Assembly (NCBI GenBank): GCA_028282785.1
Contig: JANQHE010000024.1
Location: 1-64,000, forward strand
Direction: 5' to 3'
Source: Bacteroidales bacterium
GTDB taxonomy: Bacteria; Bacteroidota; Bacteroidia; Bacteroidales; UBA12077
DNA length: 64,000 bases
Shown: positions 16,283 through 26,031 of the stretch, in pieces
Layout: every line of letters starts with the position of its first letter
How positions within the stretch are numbered: position 1 is the stretch's first letter
Notes under the pieces: model-generated
The model's input: only the letters and a program-made list of their open reading frames with translations
Told to the model about the DNA's origin: nothing
The model's database searches: none
Made by a program: the position numbers and the translations under genes

Positions 16283-16686
16283 AATTTTGTTTTAAACCAT
16301 TTTAATGAATCTCTAACCAAAAGAATTGAAACAAAAAACAGAGGTATTAAAACAAATAACTGAATGGGGCTTTTTACCTTTGTAGAGAAAATTTCATGCA
16401 GATGCCCTGTATTTACTATTAGAGCAACAAATGACAATAACATGTTTAGTAATTTTCCGGTACTCCCTCTTAAATATTGCGTGTTTAAAATTGCTAAAGC
16501 AGGAACACAAAAGCTAAGCCCTAATATAAATAGCATAAGGGTTGGAATTATTCCATCAGCTTCTTTTTTTACAATATTAATTCCGTAAAAAACAGGTACT
16601 ATATGAAGAATAATATGAAACATTAAACCTATTAGAATAATTATCCAAAGTAGACTTATTCTTTGTTTTATTCTTTCGTTATTCAT
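16279..16686 (-). CDS. Small four-helix membrane protein of the Hmu operon
   Basis: A 135-residue protein with four predicted membrane helices. Two His pairs near helix ends, H24/H28 and H95/H97, could be haem or metal ligands. The start codon overlaps the hmuS stop as ATGA (16686-16683), so translation is coupled to HmuS. No family is recognised. Candidate roles are an anchor, electron carrier or permease subunit for the demetallation complex; this is inference from position and residues. Confidence 0.6.
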   Translation of the reverse strand: MNNERIKQRISLLWIIILIGLMFHIILHIVPVFYGINIVKKEADGIIPTLMLFILGLSFCVPALAILNTQYLRGSTGKLLNMLLSFVALIVNTGHLHEIFSTKVKSPIQLFVLIPLFFVSILLVRDSLKWFKTKL

Positions 16687-19600
16687 TTATTTTTCCTTTT
16701 TCTAATAAAAAACATGATCATAAAAAAGATTATTACTAATGAAATAATTATGATTCCATTAGAACGAGAGGATTCCTGGTCGATTTTTTGCTTGTTGGGC
16801 CTTTCCTTTTGTTCTTCTTTTTTAAGAACTACACTTTCTTTGTTCTCTTCAATTTTTACTTCTCTAACGTCTTTTATATCCTGTTTGTATTGCTCAGCTT
16901 GTTGTGGACTCAGTTTGTTAGCAATAAATTCTCTAAGTTTGGCATTATCGCAAACAAATCCGCTACATCCTGCTTTATGATTTTTGATTAGTTCTGCATG
17001 TAACTGTGCTATTTCTTTTAATTGCTGTTCACTGGCTTTCCAGTATCCTTTGCGTGCAGTTTCTAACATTACTGATGTCATCTCCTGTAAAGCATAAGGA
17101 TTTTCTTCTTCAAATCTATTCTGAACATTTAGTTCATACTTGTCTTTTACATAAACTTCGTGATATGTATTCCAGATATGATCATCAATAGCAGCCGGTT
17201 TCATAACATTCCAGCCGTAGGTATTCCTGAATGTCTCGGCAAAGGTTTCCATAGCGCTGGCTTCGCCATCTAGTAATTCTTGAATAAACTTTGGATTAAA
17301 CACCGTTGAATTGGTTTCAACTCCAATGGCTTCTTTTAATCCTTGCATTCGTGGGTTATTTATATTTCTAAAATCATTGAAATAAGCCGTAGGGTCATTA
17401 CCTGTTACATTACGAACAGCCATATTTAAACCACCCATGAATTCATAAACATGGTCAAGGCTTAAAGGGCCCCAGGTATTGCTTGACCGTGGCTGGACCA
17501 CAGTTTCGGTATTTTGTAATGCCGCTTCAAAAATACCTGCTCGGAAAGTTCCCCAATCTTCACTTTCGTCGTAAACAGCACCCATATTATTAATATAGCT
17601 GCGAGCAACCTGATTTTCATCTTCCCATGCATCGCCCTTTTCAACCAATCCCATGATGCCGGTTCCGTAATTTCCGTTTACTCCGCCAAAAACTCTTTTT
17701 GAAGCATATTTCCTTGCATCAAGGGGAGAGAAGCCTTTATCCAGCATGAATTTTTCAGCATCATGTATTCCTTTTTGTACATAATTCAAGGAGTCAGCAT
17801 CTTTTGCCTGTGCAGCCATCAATACTGCTTTATGAATTAACGCTAAACGCGAAGCAGCTAAATCTCTTAACTGCCCTGATGTTTGTACAACGACATCAAT
17901 ACGTGGCCTTCCCAATTCTTCTATAGGAATAAGGCGTAAATTACGTACAGATCCAAAACCATCACGAACCGGTTCAACTCCTAGTAAATAAAGGATTTGG
18001 GCAATGGTTGCACCTTCGGTTGAAATAAAGTTGGTCGACCATAAAGTGAAACTAACCTTTTGTGGGTAATGGCCTTTATTTTTCAGTTCATTTTCCAGTA
18101 ATGATTTACCCAATTGTACACCTACCGTCCAGGCTTCATCAGATGGCGTTCTTTCTGCATCAACTGAATACATATTACGTCCTGTTGGTAAAGCCTCCGG
18201 ATTTACAATTGGATCCCCTCCGGACGATGGTTCGGTATAACCTCCTTGTAAAGCATTATCAATAGAAAGAAGTTCCGAATTTGGACTATTTTCTAAATTC
18301 TCGTAGTATTTCTTAACTGTACGAATGCTTTGCTCAACTTGCAATATTGCTTGAGCATACCTTGCTTCTTCCTTATTTATCTTATCTATTTGGTTGTTTA
18401 TATTTTTTAGCTGGTTTTCCAATTTACTTTCCCAATCTGGCCTATTAGTTAGTTCCTTTAGGGTTTCATAATTTTCCGGATCGCAATATTTAATGCTGGC
18501 TGTATTGTTTTTATATAATTCCAGAATTGAATAACTGTTATTAAGTTCTGTTTTATTCTTACCAAAGTTGGAATTGCCGGAATCGTCAAAAAGTTTATTT
18601 AAAACCGTTAAATTATTTGCAGAATTCAGAAGAACAGCTTTTTCTTTAAGAATTTCTATTCTCTTATTTTCAATTCTATCAGCTAATGTATTATCATCAA
18701 TTAAAGTGAAAACTTCTATTTTAGTTAAACTATCTTGCATTACATCAATTAATTGTAGCATTTTTTCCTGATTGGCAATGGTAATAGCTTCATACATTTC
18801 AGGAGCCATTTTTTTCATTTTGTTTGCCATTTTTACAGCTTTTGTACGATAAACCGGATCTAATAATTGGGAAGATTTGGAAAATACTTTTGCTGATTTT
18901 AAACTAAGAATGTAATCTTTGTTTTGTTCATCTTTACATAACTCAACAATTAAGTTCACAAGATTCTCTTGATCCGTTCCACTTTTTGATTCCTCAGTTT
19001 TAGACTTATTCATCATCATCGAAATAATATCGTATGATGAATTATTTTTCTTCCATTGTTTTGCTTTTTCCTGCTCAGCTTTTGTAATGACTAAATTAAG
19101 AGAGTTATCAATAGATTTTCCGTTAAGAATTTCCGCGATAATATGTTTTGCCTTTGGGCGATAATTTTTTGAAACGTAATAATTATCCTGATATTTATTG
19201 GCTGATATTTTACCCCTAATTCCATCCAATTCAGCTAAACCAAAAGCAATTGGATCTTGTGCCATAAGTGTTACCGTTTCTTTCAACTTTTCACGACTGT
19301 ACGGAATACCCATGGTGTAAAGTCCAGCAGTTACTTTTTCTTCCTCAATTTCTTCAAGGTATTCGTGAATTTTATGCATTTCCTCAGAACCATAAGGCTT
19401 TAAGGAATCCAAACCGATAGCTCTGTGAATATTTTGTTTTTCAGCTAATAATTTAGCCGATTGTGCGTATTGTTCTTTTACCGGTCCATCGGGCAAACTA
19501 TTATATTTATCTAATTTTTGGTATAATTCTTCTAAATCATTATGTAAGCCACTTTTCATGAACGGAGGAGTAAGATAGGTAAGCAGGGTAGCATAACTTC

Positions 19601-21377
19601 TACGCTTAGCAATGATACCTTCACCAATATTACTTATGGTGTAAACATAAAAATGTGGTGTATTTCCAATTAAACGGTCGGCCCAATCATAATCTGATAA
19701 AGCTACTTGTTTGCCTGGCGTAAATTCCAGGCTTCCATGTGTGCCGAAATGAAATATGGCATCAGCCTGAAAATCTTTACTTGTCCAGAAATATGAAGCT
19801 ATATAAGTGTGCGGTGGAGCAACTTTAGCGCCATGCACTAATTGCTGCGTATCATCACCTATTCCGGGTAATGGTTGTGGTAACAGACAAACGTTCCCAA
19901 ATTGCACTCGGGTAACTGCAATGTATTGTTTATTTGCCTTTTCAACATTCATATACTTACCTGGAGCCTCCCCATATTTATCAACTACTTGTTGATATAA
20001 ATCTGCCGGTAATTCTTCCTTACACCAGTTCTCATATTCTGTAGTTTCAACCAAAGCAGGGTCACCGGTTTTTATGTATTCGTCAAATGCTCCTAATGCA
20101 TATGCTCCTAGTACGGGACCTTTTTGCATCATTATTTCCTGGAATGCTTCTTTGGTTTCAGGCAATCCATCTACATTATAGCCTTGTTTTTGTAAAGATT
20201 TTAATACATTATAAAGTGATGGAATAACTTCCATATTGGCAGCAACAAGGGCATTATTACCGGGTCCTTTGAAATAGTAAATTGCAATTTTTTTATTGGC
20301 ATTTCTTTTTGTCTGAAGTTTAAGCCAGTTAGCAGTTATTTCGCAGAAATTATCTACACGGTTTGGAATAGCATCAAAAATAAGGTTACCTGATTCTCCT
20401 TTAAATTTAGAAACAATTGCATATGGTACTGCAGCTCCGTCTAATTCCGGCATAACAATGCTCATGGAAAGCATTCCGCCATACATTCCCTGTTGGTTGG
20501 TAAGCCATTTATCGTATTTTTCGAATACGGTAAGCGGAGCAAGTACCGGAATGTTTTTTTCTTTAAGCCAATCAATGGCTTTATTCTGTTGCCCCATAGC
20601 CAGGCGCCCATGTGGGCGAAGTATTACAAGATCAGGGTTACAATCTTGTAAAAGTTCTATTTTTTTTTCTCCAAAGGATCGTATTGGATAAACATTTAAT
20701 CCTTGTTCCTCCAGTCCCTGGATTAATTTAAGGGTATGTTCCCTGTTTGAGTTTTGTATGTTTATATTTCCGGCAAGTAACGCTACTCTTGGCGCATTTT
20801 CTTTATAATATCCCTTTTGCTTATAAAATATTTCATATTCTTCTATATTCGTAAATATTTGGTCATCTTCTCCATGAAAATAAAAATCATCGGGTAAAAT
20901 AAATGCTTTGCCATAAGGCTTATTAAACCATTTTTTCTTATCAATTTCTTTTCGTGTATAATTAAAAAGGTTTTTAAAGTTAATAGCACATTTGTTATCC
21001 AATAGATCGGTGATGTAATCAAGTTCTTCACCTTCTATATTTGTAACATCATATTCCGGATTAGTTATATCTGCGATGTAGACCTTGGTTTCCTTAGTTG
21101 AAGCTTTTCTTAATAAATCAAGTTGTTCGGGTGATATTCTTACCCCATGGCCTCTTACTAGAACCAGGTCATACTGGTCAATTTTATCTAAATTATCTAA
21201 TTCAATATTTTGCAGTTTAACCCACTTGTTATCGTTTGAACGTTCCATTTTCTCCATGGTAAAATCCGGAAATGAGACGACCGCAATTTTTGTTGGAGCT
21301 ATGTTACTTTTATATAAAAAGAACAATATTATGATTAAGAAACAGATACTTAATATTGTTAAAAATCTTTTCTTCAT
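16683..21377 (-). CDS. hmuS: HmuS: membrane-anchored CobN-like haem dechelatase
   Basis: A 1564-residue CobN/magnesium-chelatase H-subunit homologue. N-terminal helix (7-24), a long periplasmic CobN-like region with HFGTHGSLEFTPGK near 540, PLPGIGDD and PTGRNMYSVD, a charged tail and a C-terminal helix at about 1537-1557. CobN normally inserts cobalt in corrin synthesis; no cobalamin genes are here, and the neighbours are HmuR and HmuY, so this is the HmuS type, linked to removal of iron from haem in anaerobic Bacteroidota. The Cys pair CSGFVC lies near residue 1472. A 90-bp gap separates it from hmuY. The flanking ExbB/DUF2149 genes suggest proton-driven action in the periplasm. Confidence 0.85.
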   Translation of the reverse strand: MKKRFLTILSICFLIIILFFLYKSNIAPTKIAVVSFPDFTMEKMERSNDNKWVKLQNIELDNLDKIDQYDLVLVRGHGVRISPEQLDLLRKASTKETKVYIADITNPEYDVTNIEGEELDYITDLLDNKCAINFKNLFNYTRKEIDKKKWFNKPYGKAFILPDDFYFHGEDDQIFTNIEEYEIFYKQKGYYKENAPRVALLAGNINIQNSNREHTLKLIQGLEEQGLNVYPIRSFGEKKIELLQDCNPDLVILRPHGRLAMGQQNKAIDWLKEKNIPVLAPLTVFEKYDKWLTNQQGMYGGMLSMSIVMPELDGAAVPYAIVSKFKGESGNLIFDAIPNRVDNFCEITANWLKLQTKRNANKKIAIYYFKGPGNNALVAANMEVIPSLYNVLKSLQKQGYNVDGLPETKEAFQEIMMQKGPVLGAYALGAFDEYIKTGDPALVETTEYENWCKEELPADLYQQVVDKYGEAPGKYMNVEKANKQYIAVTRVQFGNVCLLPQPLPGIGDDTQQLVHGAKVAPPHTYIASYFWTSKDFQADAIFHFGTHGSLEFTPGKQVALSDYDWADRLIGNTPHFYVYTISNIGEGIIAKRRSYATLLTYLTPPFMKSGLHNDLEELYQKLDKYNSLPDGPVKEQYAQSAKLLAEKQNIHRAIGLDSLKPYGSEEMHKIHEYLEEIEEEKVTAGLYTMGIPYSREKLKETVTLMAQDPIAFGLAELDGIRGKISANKYQDNYYVSKNYRPKAKHIIAEILNGKSIDNSLNLVITKAEQEKAKQWKKNNSSYDIISMMMNKSKTEESKSGTDQENLVNLIVELCKDEQNKDYILSLKSAKVFSKSSQLLDPVYRTKAVKMANKMKKMAPEMYEAITIANQEKMLQLIDVMQDSLTKIEVFTLIDDNTLADRIENKRIEILKEKAVLLNSANNLTVLNKLFDDSGNSNFGKNKTELNNSYSILELYKNNTASIKYCDPENYETLKELTNRPDWESKLENQLKNINNQIDKINKEEARYAQAILQVEQSIRTVKKYYENLENSPNSELLSIDNALQGGYTEPSSGGDPIVNPEALPTGRNMYSVDAERTPSDEAWTVGVQLGKSLLENELKNKGHYPQKVSFTLWSTNFISTEGATIAQILYLLGVEPVRDGFGSVRNLRLIPIEELGRPRIDVVVQTSGQLRDLAASRLALIHKAVLMAAQAKDADSLNYVQKGIHDAEKFMLDKGFSPLDARKYASKRVFGGVNGNYGTGIMGLVEKGDAWEDENQVARSYINNMGAVYDESEDWGTFRAGIFEAALQNTETVVQPRSSNTWGPLSLDHVYEFMGGLNMAVRNVTGNDPTAYFNDFRNINNPRMQGLKEAIGVETNSTVFNPKFIQELLDGEASAMETFAETFRNTYGWNVMKPAAIDDHIWNTYHEVYVKDKYELNVQNRFEEENPYALQEMTSVMLETARKGYWKASEQQLKEIAQLHAELIKNHKAGCSGFVCDNAKLREFIANKLSPQQAEQYKQDIKDVREVKIEENKESVVLKKEEQKERPNKQKIDQESSRSNGIIIISLVIIFFMIMFFIRKRKNK

Positions 21378-21467
21378 TTTTTTAATATAAAAAGGTGATT
21401 TCCAGAACTATCTAGCTACCAAAAACCGGATCTAATGGAAATCACACTTGTTAAAATTGAATGAAAT

Positions 21468-22097
21468 CTATTCCAGATTTGTACTACCATCTGATTGGTA
21501 TGCGTAGTCCATGGTGATAGTTCCTGAGTTATCTTCATCGTCAAGGAAACTTTTTAACCATATTTTGGCATACTTACCATCTGCAGTTCTAACAATAAAA
21601 ACTTTTTCTACAAATACCCATGCATGTTCAGCATGATCATAAGTAGCCCAATCATCGCAAACAGAATTTGCTGTAGACGTAACATAAACTGGTGGCATCG
21701 CAGGAGTTAATCTTATATCAAGATCACCATCTACCGTATAACCTGATGTTGGGGCTTCAGTTACAAGGGCAAAATCCGTTTGAGTGGCTTCCAGCATTCC
21801 ACCTTGTCCATCTCCGGATTTACCACTGTTTGTTCTTACGTCCTTGTAATGAAACGCAAGATCCCAATCTGTTCTGGCTTTCCAGTCTGCATCATCCGGT
21901 TCAGTTGGATCAGCCGAGCCGGTGCCTATAATTCCATTTTCAAAAGAAAAATAGTGCCAGATAGTATAATCTTTCGTATAAAGACTAAGTGTGTCATTTT
22001 CTGCAGGTTTGGGGTCATCATCTTCATCACATGCTACAAATAACGCCGTTGTTAATGCGATTAACAGTACTTTTAATAATAATGTTGTTTTTTTCAT
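21468..22097 (-). CDS. hmuY: HmuY-family haem-binding lipoprotein
   Basis: A 209-residue lipoprotein with lipobox ending at Cys23 (LFVACDEDDD). The HmuY signature is visible: WKARTDWDLAFHYKDVRTNS, then GGML, then a beta-rich C-terminus with MDYAYQSDG. HmuY proteins are surface or released haemophores that take haem from host or other carrier proteins and pass it to HmuR. It follows hmuR after 18 bp, an order reversed from the Porphyromonas operon. Axial haem ligands cannot be fixed without an alignment. Confidence 0.85.
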   Translation of the reverse strand: MKKTTLLLKVLLIALTTALFVACDEDDDPKPAENDTLSLYTKDYTIWHYFSFENGIIGTGSADPTEPDDADWKARTDWDLAFHYKDVRTNSGKSGDGQGGMLEATQTDFALVTEAPTSGYTVDGDLDIRLTPAMPPVYVTSTANSVCDDWATYDHAEHAWVFVEKVFIVRTADGKYAKIWLKSFLDDEDNSGTITMDYAYQSDGSTNLE

Positions 22098-22115
22098 TTG
22101 GTGAGTATTTAATTG

Positions 22116-24281
22116 TTATAAAATAAATTTGATTCCAAAAAAGAACCTTCTACCCGGATCAATTACTGCCAGGTCTTTAGTGTCCACATAATCGAATATA
22201 TTATTAACTCCGGCTAACGCCTGAATAGTTAATTTATTTCTTAATTTAAACTGTTGGTTATAAGTGAATTTCCACATAGAATAAGCATCGCTTTTATCCT
22301 TATAAATGGTTGTTTCTTCAACCCCGGTATCAGGATTTTCCTCCGTTTCCTGATATTGAAATAATCTGCCGGACGAAATTCGCCCGTTAATATTTGCACT
22401 TAACGGAAATTTTATTTTGGTAAGCTTATACGAAAGAGCAACTGTTCCGGTATGAACACTATTTCCATAAAGCTGTAAACCGGTTGATTTGTCTTCCGTA
22501 TCAGAATAAGCATAACCAGTTTTTAACATGGTATTTTTTAAAGGGCTAATTGAAACATAGCTTTCTATACCTCTTAACACTGCTTCATTTACATTCATAT
22601 AGTGTTTTTCAAGCATATCTGTTTCGCTGTTAACACGGTCGACAGACTCTATTTTGTCTTTTATTGAGTTGTTATAAGCATTTATGGAGATATTGAATAA
22701 ATTTCTGGTATATTCGGCCGAAAAAGAGGTGTAGAATGCATTTTCCGGTTTTAAATCAGGATTTCCATAAATCATAAACATTCCACTATGATCGAAGTTA
22801 TAGTGAAGTTCTTTTAAAGTAGGAGCCTTATAACCTTTCGTTATGTTCCCTCTGAATTTAAATTTTTTAGGAGAATACATTAATGATAGTTTTGGAGTAA
22901 TATGATTACCATAATTTGTATGGTATGTATATCTCAATCCTCCGACTAATACAATATCTTCAATTAGTTCATAGTCTAATTGTAAAAATGCATTGTAATC
23001 ATATGAATTTTTATCCTTATCTCCTGTTTCTCCAAATAGTTGAATTGAATAGATATTTTCTAAGTTTAATTCTGTCCCGATTATAATTTCTAGGGTATTT
23101 ACAGGAGTATAAGTATCCATTAAAAAGAATGATGAAAACTGATAGTCCGATTTTAATTCCTTTTCATCATTTCGGCTTTCGTAAACGGTATATGAGTTAT
23201 AAATGTCCGTATTCGCTCTAAATTCAATAGATTGCTTTTCATTTACCATTATGGATAATTTTCCTCCGAGGGTATAGTTTTTATTTAAATTATGTGTTGA
23301 TTTAGTACTTTTTTTAGGGTTATTAAGCTCATGCTGAAAGTAAACCCCTTGTGTAGTTAAGGTAATTTTATCATTAAGCTTATAACTTAATTTAAGCTTG
23401 CCTGAATAGTCTGTATTTTTATCAACAGTATATGAAGCGGGAGTTTCGGGTGTCAGGTCATATCCATCTGTACTGCTTCTAAATCCATTTAAATGTATAT
23501 TTAACTTATTTAACGATATACCAACATTTGATGATATGAGTAAGGTATTATTTTTTGTATATCTGGAACTTACTGTGGCGGAAAAAGGTTTTGTAAAATT
23601 GTTATCGTTGGTTATGATATTAATTACAGCACCTATTGCATTAGATCCATATAAAACCGAAGAAGCTCCGTTTACAATTTCTATTTGTTTTATGTTTTCT
23701 GCATTAAGCCTGCTGAAGTTTACATTACCCCTGGTTTCGCCAACCATTCTTTCACCGTTTACCAGAACAAGAATATAATCGTTATCCAGCCCTTGTATTT
23801 GAAGATTATCTCCATGCCCATCAGGTGAGAATTGTACTCCCGGCATTGAATATTCTAAAGCATCAAGAGCTGTAACAGCACCGGCTTCCTGTAATTCTAC
23901 CCCTGTAACAACTTTTGTTAGAATTGGGCTTTTACCTAGAGTTTTTCTGGTCCTGGTGCCGGTAACAACAACCTGCTCCATGTTGAATAAATCTTGTTCC
24001 ATTAGATATTTTCTAGATTCATCTTGTTTTATAGTATCGATAATTGTTTTGTAACCGACAAAGGATATGGCTATAACGGATTGATTATGAACCGGATTTT
24101 TTGCAATTCCATTTACCGTTGTAACCGCATGAAATTTTGCCTGAGTTTTAATTTCTTCAAAACAAATATTGGCATAAGGAATGGGTTCCTTATTTTCTTT
24201 ATCTAGCACTAAGATTTCCGGATTATTAGCATAAACCTTCCCTAGAATCAACATGAATACTAATAATGCAACTTTTTTCAT
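22116..24281 (-). CDS. hmuR: HmuR-type TonB-dependent haem receptor
   Basis: A 721-residue outer-membrane receptor: signal peptide, short CarboxypepD_reg-like domain (about 20-95), plug domain (about 105-215, TGTRTRKTLGKSP, LNAENIKQIEIVNGASSVLY) and a beta-barrel ending FFFGIKFIL. Context with hmuY and hmuS makes haem the likely substrate. Its start codon is overlapped by the end of a 46-codon ORF (ATGA), suggesting translational coupling. It leads the operon that continues at least to DUF2149 at 14.6 kb. Confidence 0.85.
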   Translation of the reverse strand: MKKVALLVFMLILGKVYANNPEILVLDKENKEPIPYANICFEEIKTQAKFHAVTTVNGIAKNPVHNQSVIAISFVGYKTIIDTIKQDESRKYLMEQDLFNMEQVVVTGTRTRKTLGKSPILTKVVTGVELQEAGAVTALDALEYSMPGVQFSPDGHGDNLQIQGLDNDYILVLVNGERMVGETRGNVNFSRLNAENIKQIEIVNGASSVLYGSNAIGAVINIITNDNNFTKPFSATVSSRYTKNNTLLISSNVGISLNKLNIHLNGFRSSTDGYDLTPETPASYTVDKNTDYSGKLKLSYKLNDKITLTTQGVYFQHELNNPKKSTKSTHNLNKNYTLGGKLSIMVNEKQSIEFRANTDIYNSYTVYESRNDEKELKSDYQFSSFFLMDTYTPVNTLEIIIGTELNLENIYSIQLFGETGDKDKNSYDYNAFLQLDYELIEDIVLVGGLRYTYHTNYGNHITPKLSLMYSPKKFKFRGNITKGYKAPTLKELHYNFDHSGMFMIYGNPDLKPENAFYTSFSAEYTRNLFNISINAYNNSIKDKIESVDRVNSETDMLEKHYMNVNEAVLRGIESYVSISPLKNTMLKTGYAYSDTEDKSTGLQLYGNSVHTGTVALSYKLTKIKFPLSANINGRISSGRLFQYQETEENPDTGVEETTIYKDKSDAYSMWKFTYNQQFKLRNKLTIQALAGVNNIFDYVDTKDLAVIDPGRRFFFGIKFIL

Positions 24282-24418
24282 TTTATATTCTTTTTTAATG
24301 TTTTCGGGTTAATTTTAGCCTGGTTTTTATTCCAATCTTCGATAAAAAAGTTTTGCGTTCCCAAGCTAAATACTCTTACATTCTTAGTTGTTTGAGTAAT
24401 TTGGATAATTTGGCTCAT
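24278..24418 (-). CDS. 46-residue small ORF overlapping the hmuR start
   Basis: ATG at 24418 to TGA at 24278, overlapping the hmuR ATG as ATGA. The product starts MSQIIQITQTTKNVRVFS and continues with FFIEDWNKNQAK; it is soluble and basic at the C-terminus, with no signal peptide or known motif. The codon pattern has no internal stops and looks protein-like. It could be a leader peptide coupling hmuR translation or a small haem-related protein. It starts 42 bp after the DUF2325 stop. Confidence 0.5.
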   Translation of the reverse strand: MSQIIQITQTTKNVRVFSLGTQNFFIEDWNKNQAKINPKTLKKNIK

Positions 24419-24460
24419 GAGGATTGTTTTTTTAAGTTTATTTAATTTCAGGTTTCTAAA

Positions 24461-25564
24461 TTATTGACTGTTTGCTGCTACTAAAAGAGTATTATATATT
24501 GAATTCATACTAGATTTTCGAAGCATGTAGTAATCTGTGCCTGTTTTTTTACAAGCTTTTTTTACCTGTAAACATGCAGCATGACTGTTAACGTCTACCG
24601 GGCATATAACTATATCGGATTGTGTTACAAGGTTCGAAAGATTTGATTCGTTCTGTCGGCAATAGCCATTGTGGTAAATAAACAGGCCTCCCATTTCCTG
24701 TACGATTTTTTTGTAAAATGATTCCAGTTTTGTAATTCCTCCCACGATTAAGACCTTTTTTTGACACAGGTCCACTTTATCGCATTCATTACATTTAGAT
24801 TGTTGAGCTTTAAATGATGATAAAACCTCGTTTAATTCCTGCTTTATATTTTCAAAACAAATAGAGTTGGAATTAACTTTTTTGTTAAGCTGTTTATTAT
24901 CTGACTCTAACTGTGTTATTAAATGGTTCTTTTCTTTTATTTGTTTTATAAGGTATTGATTGTCTGACTTTAAATTAGAATAGTTAGCATTTTCTTTTAT
25001 TAAAGAATTGTTTTGAGAAATTAGCATATAGTAATTTTCCTTTAATAGTTTCAGCTGTTTCTCAACTTCTTTTAGTTTACTCCGTATACCGTTATATTTA
25101 TCATTTATTATATTATTTTGCCGGCGGATATTTTCGTATTTTTTTTCTGAAAGTTGGTATTCGAAATACATTTGGTGACTATACATATGAAGCTTTTGTA
25201 AAATCTGTTGATTATCTTTTTCACTTAAATCAATGTATGCAGCAGAAATCCAAATGAATGCACCAAAGTCCTGTGAATTAAGGAAAGAGTCAATATCTTC
25301 GATCCATTCTTTTGCGTTACAATTAATATATAGGCCAATAAGTTTACTATACTTTTTATCCAAAATTTTTTGTGCTTGTTTTGCTATAGGTGTTTCTTTT
25401 GAAATATTCGCTATAACAAAATCATGTAAGATCTTTGAAATGAACTTTTGATTTTCTTTTTTTATATTCTTACTAAGTAATTGCCATTGCTCTTCAACGT
25501 TTAAACAAAATCCGGCAATTGGACAAAAGTACCTTTCATTTATTTCCCAAATATTCGTTATCAT
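24461..25564 (-). CDS. DUF2325 protein with Cys groups and coiled coil
   Basis: A 367-residue cytoplasmic protein. The N-terminal part has C14 and C20 (FCPIAGFC); the middle (about 140-250) is coiled coil; then CNECDKVDLC (a CxxCxxxxxC group); and the C-terminal DUF2325 domain starts at VLIVGGITKL with HNGYCRQ and DIVICPVDVNSHAAC. DUF2325 has no settled function that I can state. The Cys clusters could bind metal or haem. It lies upstream of the small ORF and hmuR on the same strand, so it may belong to the Hmu transcription unit as regulator or chaperone. Confidence 0.75.
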   Translation of the reverse strand: MITNIWEINERYFCPIAGFCLNVEEQWQLLSKNIKKENQKFISKILHDFVIANISKETPIAKQAQKILDKKYSKLIGLYINCNAKEWIEDIDSFLNSQDFGAFIWISAAYIDLSEKDNQQILQKLHMYSHQMYFEYQLSEKKYENIRRQNNIINDKYNGIRSKLKEVEKQLKLLKENYYMLISQNNSLIKENANYSNLKSDNQYLIKQIKEKNHLITQLESDNKQLNKKVNSNSICFENIKQELNEVLSSFKAQQSKCNECDKVDLCQKKVLIVGGITKLESFYKKIVQEMGGLFIYHNGYCRQNESNLSNLVTQSDIVICPVDVNSHAACLQVKKACKKTGTDYYMLRKSSMNSIYNTLLVAANSQ

Positions 25565-25619
25565 TTTACTATATCAATCAAATGCATAGTTAGTTATATC
25601 TTGTGTTTTTCGTTTATGA

Positions 25620-26015
25620 TTAAATAGCCAAAGCAAGACCTTGAGTATTGATAAAATCTGAACTTATATTTTTTCGTTTTATGTACCGGTCACATTGCTG
25701 TGTTCTATCATATCCCAGCATGATTCCCAATATAAAATCCTGCTCATCAGTGATGGCAGTTAATGATTTGTTACCGAAAGATTCTACAATTTTTACACAT
25801 TGAGTTTTACCAAAAAACACATTTATTTTTCGTTCATTAATGTTTTGTATCTTATAATAAATGCCCTTCTTGTTTAAGAGGTTTTCAGCGAGATATTGAT
25901 CTTCCTTACTCATGGTATGCAATACCAGATTTCTTAATCCCTTTTTAAACTCATAAATATGATGCAAAAATATTTGCATATCTCCTGATTTATAATCCGT
26001 ACATGGAATTTTCAT
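25620..26015 (-). CDS. DUF2023 family protein
   Basis: About 131 residues from the ATG at 26015; a TTG at 26024 would add three residues, and an ATG at 25979 (MQIFLHHIYEFKKG) gives a start more like other family members. DUF2023 proteins are small and, as I recall, found beside flavodoxin genes in Bacteroidota such as Porphyromonas. The sequence is soluble with VFFGKTQCVKIVESF in the middle. It follows the flavodoxin gene after a region holding a strong hairpin. The function is unknown; a flavodoxin-linked redox role is inference. Confidence 0.7.
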   Translation of the reverse strand: MKIPCTDYKSGDMQIFLHHIYEFKKGLRNLVLHTMSKEDQYLAENLLNKKGIYYKIQNINERKINVFFGKTQCVKIVESFGNKSLTAITDEQDFILGIMLGYDRTQQCDRYIKRKNISSDFINTQGLALAI

Positions 26016-26031
26016 ACTTCTCAATTTATTT

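Noticed and set aside
16683-21377. Cobaltochelatase CobN for cobalamin synthesis
   Set aside because: Membrane anchors at both ends, no cobalamin genes nearby, and HmuR/HmuY/ExbB/DUF2149 neighbours favour the HmuS role.
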